Shown one piece after another: positions 1 through 5,628 of a DNA stretch of 7,987 nt (position 1 is the first letter of the stretch; every line of letters starts with the position of its first letter). This DNA comes from Lysobacterales bacterium (GTDB lineage: Bacteria; Pseudomonadota; Gammaproteobacteria; Xanthomonadales; S139-57), in assembly GCA_026993285.1 (NCBI GenBank), contig JALWTZ010000102.1:1-7987 (forward strand), read 5' to 3'. A program made the position numbers and the translations under genes. Under the pieces are notes generated by a model. It searched no databases. It had not been told where the DNA came from and saw only the letters and a program-made list of their open reading frames with translations.

Positions 1-149
1 TCGAACTGGTGGATCGGATCGTGAATCTTCTTGAACTCATCCTCTTCCAGGCCACCAAACAACACGGAAGTACGAATGCTGCACTGGCCACAGGCCGCCT
101 CACCCTGCCAGGCTTCCTTCAGTGACACTTGTATCGGGTTTCGCGCCAT
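1..149 (-). CDS. Crp/Fnr-family transcriptional regulator, N-terminal fragment
   Basis: The gene starts at an ATG (149-147) and runs off the left edge, leaving 49 complete codons. An AAGG element lies about 8 nt upstream of the ATG. The fragment resembles the N-terminus of FNR-type regulators, DNA-binding proteins with a cyclic-nucleotide-binding-like sensor domain and a C-terminal winged helix. It shows the cysteine-bearing leader Cys20-x2-Cys23 followed by Ser-Ile-Arg, which lines up with Cys20-x2-Cys23-Ser-Ile in E. coli FNR. Where FNR has Cys29, a third ligand of its oxygen-sensing [4Fe-4S] cluster, this protein has Val29, and nothing matches FNR Cys16. A classical FNR cluster is therefore doubtful. 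The sensor core and helix-turn-helix lie outside the window, so the family call rests on the leader alone. It is transcribed divergently from the antitoxin-like gene. Confidence 0.7.
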   Translation of the reverse strand, partial: MARNPIQVSLKEAWQGEAACGQCSIRTSVLFGGLEEDEFKKIHDPIHQF

Positions 150-208
150 GGCCGTACCTTGAACTCCCGTATTGTGGCTTCGGGCTTCTGTGCCCCGATC
201 AATCCGCT

Positions 209-217
209 GTTATACCA
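209..217 (-). promoter_or_regulatory. Extended -10 promoter candidate for the Crp/Fnr-like gene
   Basis: On the minus strand the sequence reads TGG-TATAAC, an extended -10 (TGn followed by a hexamer one base from TATAAT). No good -35 lies at 16-18 bp, as is common for extended -10 promoters. The predicted start of transcription is near position 202, giving a leader of about 50 nt before the ATG at 149. Confidence 0.45.
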
Positions 218-225
218 GATTTTCC

Positions 226-233
226 ACAATTGT
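226..233. promoter_or_regulatory. Short palindrome between divergent promoters, possible operator
   Basis: ACAATTGT is a perfect 8-bp palindrome between the two divergent promoter candidates, so a bound protein could affect both. It does not match the FNR consensus (TTGAT-N4-ATCAA) or the CRP consensus. An 8-bp palindrome can easily occur by chance, so this is only a candidate. Confidence 0.2.
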
Positions 234-246
234 ACCGAAAGTGGTA

Positions 247-276
247 TTGAAACCCATTCTCATTTAGCCGTATATT
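247..276 (+). promoter_or_regulatory. Sigma70-type promoter placing the start at the ATG of the antitoxin-like gene
   Basis: TTGAAA (247-252) and TATATT (271-276) are separated by 18 bp; the hexamers match the consensus at 4/6 and 5/6. Transcription would begin about 7 nt after the -10, near positions 283-284, which is where the ATG codon begins (284). The message would therefore have little or no leader. This agrees with the absence of a Shine-Dalgarno sequence in front of the ATG. Confidence 0.55.
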
Positions 277-283
277 GCGCCCC

Positions 284-712
284 ATGAACGGTGAACAGAT
301 TATCAAAAGCGAAGAACTCAGCCCCGAGGAACGCCTCGGCCTGACCCGAGCCACGCTGCATGTGCTGGACGACTGGAACCTGACCGAGTCGCAGATGGTT
401 CATTTGCTGGCCCTGGAAGGGCAGGTCAAGCCCCGGCACCTCTATCGCTACCGCGAAAGCGAGCCCTTCCCGGAAAATCCGGAAACCTGGGCAAGGGTGG
501 ATCACATCCTGCACATTGCCGAAGCACTGATGACTTCCTATCCCACCAACCCCAAGGCGGGTGGCCAGTGGATGCATCACCCCCACCGCCGTTTCCGCAA
601 GATGAGCCCCCTGCAGCTCATTCTGGAAACCGGCCGTGACGGCCTGAGCCGGGTACGGATGGAGCTGGATTGCTGCTATGCCTGGGAGCGGACCGGCTCG
701 GTACGCAACTGA
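284..712 (+). CDS. Xre/MbcA/ParS-type antitoxin-like protein (DUF2384 family), solo
   Basis: This 142-residue protein has the two-part build of Xre/MbcA/ParS antitoxins. The N-terminal helical part (about residues 16-57) fits a helix-turn-helix-like fold. The C-terminal part (about 85-137) fits the toxin-binding DUF2384 domain, ending in the typical pattern Ile-Leu-Glu-x-Gly-x-x-Gly-Leu-x-x-Val-Arg and then a Leu-Asp-x-x-Tyr-Ala-Trp motif near residues 128-134. In known pairs such antitoxins neutralise RES-domain (NAD+-degrading) toxins and repress their own promoter. No RES toxin lies here: upstream is a divergent regulator and downstream is corC. It may act as a stand-alone regulator or pair with a distant partner. 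A TTG nine bases upstream (275) is a possible start, but it lies inside the predicted -10 box, so ATG 284 is preferred. Confidence 0.72.
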   Translation: MNGEQIIKSEELSPEERLGLTRATLHVLDDWNLTESQMVHLLALEGQVKPRHLYRYRESEPFPENPETWARVDHILHIAEALMTSYPTNPKAGGQWMHHPHRRFRKMSPLQLILETGRDGLSRVRMELDCCYAWERTGSVRN

Positions 713-734
713 GATTCAGCCTGCGTTCGCCCTC

Positions 735-743
735 TGCTATACT
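735..743 (+). promoter_or_regulatory. Extended -10 promoter candidate for the corC-lnt run
   Basis: TGC-TATACT is an extended -10 element in the 59-bp gap between the antitoxin-like gene and corC. The best -35 at 17 bp (TTCAGC, 715-720) matches only 3 of 6. Transcription would start near position 750, giving a leader of about 22 nt with no visible Shine-Dalgarno sequence before the ATG at 772. Confidence 0.45.
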
Positions 744-771
744 GCGCCTTCCTTCATACTGAACGCTGTCC

Positions 772-1602
772 ATGAGCGACGATCACCCTGGAAACGGTTC
801 CGGGAACTGGCTGGACCGCCTGGTAAGTGCCTTTCATGCCGAACCCCGGAACCGGGAAGAACTCCTTGAAACCCTTCGTGACGCCCAGAAACGCAAACTG
901 ATAGACGCCGAAGCCCTCAGCATGATCGAGGGCGCGCTGACCGTCTCCAGTACCCAGGTACGGGATGTCATGGTGCCCAGAAGCCAGATGGTCACGCTGG
1001 AACACGACCAGCAACTGGAAGCACTGCTGCCCACCATCGTCAGTTCCGGCCACTCCCGATTTCCCGTGCTGGGTGAAGACCCCGACGAAGTGCTTGGCGT
1101 GCTGCTGGCCAAGGATCTGCTGCGGTTTTTTGGCCGTAACAGCGATGATTTCCGCATCACCGATCTGTTGCGCAAGGTGGCTTTCATCCCCGAAAGCAAG
1201 CGCCTGAATGTACTCTTGCGCGAGTTTCGCGCCAACCGCCAGCACATGGCCATCGTGGTGGATGAATACGGTGGCGTGGCCGGGCTGGTCACCATCGAGG
1301 ATGTACTGGAAGAAATCGTTGGCGAAATCGATGATGAAACCGACCGCGAGGAGGAACAATTTGTCTTCCCGCAACCCGACGGGCGCTATACCGTCAAGGC
1401 ACTGATGCCACTGGAAGATTTCAACGAACAGTTCGGCACGCAACTGGACGATGATGAGTTCGACACCATCGGAGGCTTTGTCGTTGCAGCCTTCGGCCAC
1501 CTGCCCGAAGCCGGCGAGCAGATTGACATCGGCAAGCTGCGTTTCGAGGTCCTGCGCGCTGACGAACGCCGGGTACACCTGTTCCGCCTGACCCGTAGCT
1601 GA
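772..1602 (+). CDS. corC: CorC/HlyC-family CBS-domain protein
   Basis: This 276-residue cytoplasmic protein matches CorC (YbeX; E. coli form 292 residues), historically linked to magnesium and cobalt efflux with CorA; its direct biochemical role is uncertain. Visible landmarks in order are: an acidic N-terminal helical region; the motif Val-Arg-Asp-Val-Met-Val-Pro-Arg (63-70) opening the first CBS domain (to about 125); Ser-Arg-Phe-Pro-Val (95-99); a second CBS domain (about 133-189) with the hallmark Asp-Glu-Tyr-Gly-Gly-Val-Ala-Gly-Leu-Val-Thr-Ile-Glu-Asp (164-177) and an acidic tail; and the CorC_HlyC transporter-associated domain (about 198-275) with Asp-Thr-Ile-Gly-Gly (231-235). CBS pairs typically bind adenine nucleotides. 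No membrane segment is present. It lies 2 bp before lnt, the classic neighbour. In E. coli ybeZ and ybeY precede it, but here they are absent upstream. No Shine-Dalgarno is evident. Confidence 0.95.
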   Translation: MSDDHPGNGSGNWLDRLVSAFHAEPRNREELLETLRDAQKRKLIDAEALSMIEGALTVSSTQVRDVMVPRSQMVTLEHDQQLEALLPTIVSSGHSRFPVLGEDPDEVLGVLLAKDLLRFFGRNSDDFRITDLLRKVAFIPESKRLNVLLREFRANRQHMAIVVDEYGGVAGLVTIEDVLEEIVGEIDDETDREEEQFVFPQPDGRYTVKALMPLEDFNEQFGTQLDDDEFDTIGGFVVAAFGHLPEAGEQIDIGKLRFEVLRADERRVHLFRLTRS

Positions 1603-1604
1603 CC

Positions 1605-3062
1605 ATGACTGGCAAGCCGACCGCAAAGCATCGGGCCCTGCTGGGGCTGGCCGGTGCGCTGCTGGTACCGGCTTTTGCACCCTGGCAACAACTCTGGTTG
1701 CTTTGGCCCGCATTCTTCGCGCTGTGGATCCTGCTGCATCGCTTTCCCCAACACGGCTTTCAGCTCGGTTACAGCTTCGGCCTGGGCCTGTTTCTCGCCG
1801 GTGTGCCCTGGGTCTATACCAGCCTGCATGATTTCGGCGGCCTGCTGGCACCGGTTGCCATTCTCCTGACCGTGCTCTTCGCCGCCTTTCTGGCGCTGTT
1901 TCCGGCACTGGCCACCACACTGTTCTGCCGGCTCCATGCCCGGCCAGCAATGGCCGTACTGGGATTTGCCGCCTGCTGGACCCTGGTCGAGTGGGTTCGC
2001 AGCTGGCTATTCACGGGTTTTCCCTGGCTGTCACTGGGCTATGTACTCAGCGACACCCCCCTGCGCTGGCTGTTCAGCCTGGGCGGTACCTGGCTGGCGA
2101 CCCTGGTCACCATCATCCTGGCGGTGCTGCCGGCGGTTCTCTGGCAAACCCGGCGTTTCAGCCCGCTGCTGTTACCCCTGTTCCTGCTGCTCATCTTCAC
2201 CAGCCTGGCCCTGCTGCAACCCCGCACACAACCAACTGACCAGACCCTGCGCATAGCCCTGCTGCAAGGCAATTACAGCCAGGACATCAAATGGGATCCG
2301 GAATGGATTCCCAGGGAAGTAGACTGGTACACCCAGACTACCCTGCAACAGGATGCCGACCTCATTCTCTGGCCGGAAACCGCCATTCCCGGCAGCAACC
2401 AGCAATACGCACAACACCTGCAACAGCTGGATGAGCAGCTGCAACGGAGAGGGCAAGGCCTGCTGGCCGGCATCATCGACCAACACGGTGAGGCGATATA
2501 CAACACCCTGCTGGGCCTGGGCCTGCTCCAGGGCCAATATCACAAGCAGCATCTGGTACTGTTGGGAGAATACTTTCCCTTCCGCCAATGGCTGGAACTG
2601 CTGCCCGGCCTGCAGATCCCGGCCAATGACTTTACCCATGGGCCGGCAACGCAAGGCCCCCTGCGGCTGGGTGAAATCACCCTGCTGGCCAATATCTGCT
2701 ACGAGGATGTCTTTGGCAACGAAATGCGCCAGCGCCTGTTGCAATACCCGCAAACCGGCCTGTTGATCAATGCCAGCAACGACGCCTGGTTTGGCCGCAC
2801 CGCCCCCTGGCAACACCTGCAAATGGCCCGCATGCGCGCCGTGGAACTGGGCCGGCCCCTGTTGCGGGTGACCAATACTGGTATCACTGCCATCATTGCG
2901 CCGGATGGTGGCATTCAGGCACAATTGCCATCCTTTGAACAATCTGTTTTGCAAGCACGCATTGCGGCTTACCAGGGAGAAACCATATTCATGCAACAAG
3001 GCAATCTCTGGGTGCTGCTACTCTGCCTGATTCTTGCTGGGATGGCTTTCTTTATTCCTTGA
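1605..3062 (+). CDS. lnt: Apolipoprotein N-acyltransferase
   Basis: Lnt moves an acyl chain from a membrane phospholipid to the free amino group of the lipid-modified N-terminal cysteine of apolipoproteins. This is the last step of lipoprotein maturation, on the periplasmic side of the inner membrane. The protein has 485 residues (E. coli 512). The N-terminal 205 residues hold several hydrophobic membrane segments. The nitrilase-like domain (about 215-455) has the full triad: Glu258 in Leu-Ile-Leu-Trp-Pro-Glu, Lys314 in Tyr-His-Lys-x-His-Leu-Val, and Cys365 in Asn-Ile-Cys-Tyr-Glu. Glu322 and Glu367 match the supporting glutamates of E. coli Lnt. The family motif Asn-Ala-Ser-Asn-Asp-Ala-Trp-Phe-Gly (389-397) and the Arg-Ala-Val-Glu segment (411-414) are present. 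A last membrane helix (about 467-484) ends the chain. The 2-bp gap after corC suggests translational coupling; the next start lies 4 bp past the stop. Confidence 0.96.
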   Translation: MTGKPTAKHRALLGLAGALLVPAFAPWQQLWLLWPAFFALWILLHRFPQHGFQLGYSFGLGLFLAGVPWVYTSLHDFGGLLAPVAILLTVLFAAFLALFPALATTLFCRLHARPAMAVLGFAACWTLVEWVRSWLFTGFPWLSLGYVLSDTPLRWLFSLGGTWLATLVTIILAVLPAVLWQTRRFSPLLLPLFLLLIFTSLALLQPRTQPTDQTLRIALLQGNYSQDIKWDPEWIPREVDWYTQTTLQQDADLILWPETAIPGSNQQYAQHLQQLDEQLQRRGQGLLAGIIDQHGEAIYNTLLGLGLLQGQYHKQHLVLLGEYFPFRQWLELLPGLQIPANDFTHGPATQGPLRLGEITLLANICYEDVFGNEMRQRLLQYPQTGLLINASNDAWFGRTAPWQHLQMARMRAVELGRPLLRVTNTGITAIIAPDGGIQAQLPSFEQSVLQARIAAYQGETIFMQQGNLWVLLLCLILAGMAFFIP

Positions 3063-3066
3063 CATC

Positions 3067-5538
3067 ATGATGCTTTCAACAAGTTTTTCCCGGGCCTCAC
3101 TGGCCCTGCTGCTAATTCTGTTTTTCTGGACACCTGATTTTTTCAGCCTATGGCAAGGCTTTTATCCTATGTCCTGGCCCTTGTGGTTGGCTGGCATGCT
3201 CGCCCCCGTTCTGCTCTTGTTCCTTCTCACAGGCAGCAATCCTATGCTACGCCTGTTCGCGATCCTGTTGCAGGTTTTCGTTTTTATCATTCGCCTGATC
3301 AAAGCATTACTGCTCCATTTTTCAGGCCAGGGTTTTGACGCCAATGTGCTCTTGCACCTGCAGTGGCAATCCATTCGTGTAGGCTGGGCGGAATATGGGC
3401 TGGAAGTCAGCCTGGCCCTAAGCTTGCTTCTCTGCTCGGTTTATCTGGCCTGGAAGCTGACTTGCCGGGAAAAAGCCCTGAAATTTCGTTTCATTGCCAT
3501 GCCGATTGTTCTGGCCTTGTGGGCTATCGGCCACCAGCAAACGGCGGAAGGTGAATTGCTGCAAGTACTTCAACAATACCTGGCCGTTGATACCACGCCC
3601 ATTCTGGTGGATACCACCCAGCTTGAACAAGCCAGACAGGCCCTGATTCCCCTACGTGGGGATCGGCCATTACCGCCAGCCAAAGCCAATCTGGAATCCC
3701 AATTGCCCGCCCAGGCCATCAACTTGATTACGCTCTACCTGGAATCGTTCAACGACTGGCTGCTGGATCTACCTGATGCGCCTGCTCTGGCACCCAATCT
3801 TAGCCGGCTGCGTGCGAAAAACGGGCATATTCTGGCAAACCATTCTGCTGCCTATGTCACCATCGAAGGTATCGCCAACAGTCAATGCGGCACGCTGTTT
3901 GACATGCGCCATGCCAACAACTCCCTGACCACCGAGCGCGGTCGTCTGCCGCAGCTCCCCTGCCTGGGGGATGTTCTGCATCAGTCGGGCTACCATCAGG
4001 TTTTCCTGGGTGGTGCGCAACTGAGCTTTGCCGGCAAGGGAGCCTTTTTGCAGGCACACGGCTTTGACGAACAATATGGCTGGGATTATTGGGCCACCCA
4101 TTTGCCAGAACGGGAGAAAACCGTCTGGGGCCTGTCAGATCCGGACCTGTTTCATCAAGCCCTGCAAACCATCGATCGCCTGAAACAGCAAGACAAGCCC
4201 TGGAACCTGACCCTTCTGACACTGGGCACCCACCTGCCCGGCTTTGTCTATGAAGGCTGCCCGGTCTATCAACCAGCCCCCGATGAAGTCTTTCTCAACG
4301 CAGTACATTGTACGGATTATCTGGTGGGCCAGTTCGTGCAGGCACTGGAACAGCGGGGTGTACTGAACCACACTTTGCTGGTTATCCAAGGCGATCACGG
4401 GGTGTTCCCCAACCCGGAAATGAAACGCCTGTTCGGCCCGGAGAAAGTCCAGGACCGCCGACTCCTGACGCTGTTTATTGGTGCAGGCAGTGACCGTGTG
4501 CAACCGGACGCCTATATGGCCAGCACCGACCTGGCACCCACCGTACTCGATCTGCTGCAACTGCAACATAACGCCACTTTCATACTCGGCAAAAGCGTGC
4601 TCAAGCCTGAGGCCACCCATTACCGCTTGACCCGCTATGGTGATTACAAAGGCGACAAGTTCATTCCATGGAAACCCACGGAACGACAATGTGAACTGTC
4701 ACAAACGCTTTCACTGCACCCCCCTTTGGAATCCTGCGAAAGACAACAGGCACTGAACCTGATCTACCAAGTCAACAGCCAATATGCCAAACAGATACAA
4801 CAGCCTACCCGCTTTATTCATGCTCGCATTCAAAATCAACGCTACTGGTATCTCAAGATCAACCAGCAATACCTTTCCGGTTTGGCCATGCATGCGGGCC
4901 GTGCCGTTTCATCACTGCGAAGCGGCTATCGCCTGCTCTGGCTGGACGAACAGTTTCAGCCGGATATCTATCTCTTCTTCCCCCCAGATGATCCAGCGGG
5001 ACTAAAACAGGCTCTGCATGACATGAAAACCACCATGCGTTCACCCTATTTCTTGCTATCTGTTACCGGAACAAAATGGCCGGAAGGGCTGCACCTGCCC
5101 AAGGCACATGCCATTCTGCTGGGCCGCTTACACAAGGATCACATAGAGATCATTCAACAGGATGATCAGGGTGAACTGGTTTTCTATCCCCATGGACCAG
5201 CCCAGGCAAGTACGACCATCAACCTTGCTGAAAACACGGTCTTCTGCCCCATCATCCGCTGGGGTCCGCAACAAACCACGGTAGACCAGCCCTTCAACCA
5301 GCAAAAAGATGGCCGCTCGGCCTGGTGGCTCAAAACCGACTGTGCGCCGAAAAATGCCCGCTGGCTGCTGGATGGCCAGCCACTGGATACCGTCGTGCGC
5401 CTGCCGGTGATTACCGCCGCCCTGCACGCCGATGCGCTGTTGGAAACCCCTGGCCAACACAAGCTGGAACTGCTGGATCCGGAAACGGGGTTGATCCAGC
5501 TCATCGGCCTGTTTCAGGTGGAGGCGGCAACGAACTGA
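3067..5538 (+). CDS. OpgB-like membrane phosphoglycerol transferase with extra C-terminal domains
   Basis: This 823-residue protein belongs to the sulfatase/alkaline-phosphatase superfamily and is closest by motifs to OpgB (MdoB), which transfers glycerol phosphate from phosphatidylglycerol to periplasmic glucans. Four or five membrane segments occupy about residues 8-156. The catalytic domain (about 215-515) has the metal ligand Glu226 (Leu-Tyr-Leu-Glu-Ser-Phe), the presumed nucleophile Thr265 followed by Ile-Glu-Gly-Ile-Ala-Asn-Ser-Gln-Cys-Gly, a Phe-Ala-Gly-Lys-Gly segment (321-325) and His-Gly-Phe-Asp (331-334) as in OpgB, His389, and Asp443-His444. Two further parts follow: a region at about 580-712 of uncertain type, and a C-terminal beta-rich domain (about 725-820) shared with the next gene. 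The acceptor is unknown; no glucan synthase genes are in the window. An upstream TTG (3034) would overlap lnt; ATG 3067 (or 3070), just past the lnt stop, is preferred. No Shine-Dalgarno is seen, so coupling to lnt is likely. Confidence 0.85.
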   Translation: MMLSTSFSRASLALLLILFFWTPDFFSLWQGFYPMSWPLWLAGMLAPVLLLFLLTGSNPMLRLFAILLQVFVFIIRLIKALLLHFSGQGFDANVLLHLQWQSIRVGWAEYGLEVSLALSLLLCSVYLAWKLTCREKALKFRFIAMPIVLALWAIGHQQTAEGELLQVLQQYLAVDTTPILVDTTQLEQARQALIPLRGDRPLPPAKANLESQLPAQAINLITLYLESFNDWLLDLPDAPALAPNLSRLRAKNGHILANHSAAYVTIEGIANSQCGTLFDMRHANNSLTTERGRLPQLPCLGDVLHQSGYHQVFLGGAQLSFAGKGAFLQAHGFDEQYGWDYWATHLPEREKTVWGLSDPDLFHQALQTIDRLKQQDKPWNLTLLTLGTHLPGFVYEGCPVYQPAPDEVFLNAVHCTDYLVGQFVQALEQRGVLNHTLLVIQGDHGVFPNPEMKRLFGPEKVQDRRLLTLFIGAGSDRVQPDAYMASTDLAPTVLDLLQLQHNATFILGKSVLKPEATHYRLTRYGDYKGDKFIPWKPTERQCELSQTLSLHPPLESCERQQALNLIYQVNSQYAKQIQQPTRFIHARIQNQRYWYLKINQQYLSGLAMHAGRAVSSLRSGYRLLWLDEQFQPDIYLFFPPDDPAGLKQALHDMKTTMRSPYFLLSVTGTKWPEGLHLPKAHAILLGRLHKDHIEIIQQDDQGELVFYPHGPAQASTTINLAENTVFCPIIRWGPQQTTVDQPFNQQKDGRSAWWLKTDCAPKNARWLLDGQPLDTVVRLPVITAALHADALLETPGQHKLELLDPETGLIQLIGLFQVEAATN
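5311..5442 (+). repeat. Near-identical 132-bp tract, copy 1 (in the OpgB-like gene)
   Basis: This tract matches 7537-7668 at 131 of 132 positions by hand count; the only difference is C at 5331 against G at 7557, a synonymous Leu codon change. The 111 bp from 5332 to 5442 are identical. The offset between copies is 2226 bp, a whole number of codons. It lies in the C-terminal domain and encodes its most conserved part. The rest of the homologous 300 bp (5239-5310 and 5443-5538) is only about 74% identical to its partner. Confidence 0.95.
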
Positions 5539-5610
5539 ACCTGACCGGGCCGGGATTCATCTCCGGTTCAACTTCTCTCGATTATTTTGCCTGCACTTGC
5601 CAACAGGCCC

Positions 5611-5617
5611 AGGGAAG
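5611..5617 (+). promoter_or_regulatory. Ribosome binding site deciding the start of the LtaS-like gene
   Basis: AGGGAAG lies 11 nt before the ATG at 5629 and is the clearest Shine-Dalgarno-like element on the plus strand of the window. It favours ATG 5629 over the in-frame TTG at 5587. Confidence 0.6.
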
Positions 5618-5628
5618 TTTTGCCGCAG

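Noticed and set aside
197..202. FNR half-site (ATCAA) near the predicted start of the Crp/Fnr-like gene
   Set aside because: Only one half of the TTGAT-N4-ATCAA site is present, with no matching second half at the right distance.
754..1950. Long open frame of 398 codons on the minus strand across corC and the start of lnt
   Set aside because: It lies opposite two confidently identified genes and has no recognisable protein family; long antisense frames are common in GC-rich coding DNA.
2172..2999. Minus-strand open frame of 275 codons within lnt
   Set aside because: It is antisense to the catalytic part of lnt, with Gln/Gly-rich composition reflecting the reverse of Leu/Gln codons; no family signal.
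3034..3066. TTG start at 3034 for the OpgB-like protein
   Set aside because: It would overlap lnt by 29 bp with no ribosome binding site; ATG 3067 just after the lnt stop is simpler.
5536..5589. Imperfect hairpin (TGAACC...GGTTCA, 5536-5570) followed by a T-rich stretch, as a terminator
   Set aside because: The stem has only 6 pairs at its base with a large irregular interior and the T-rich part (ATTATTTT) begins 10 bases later; too weak to call.
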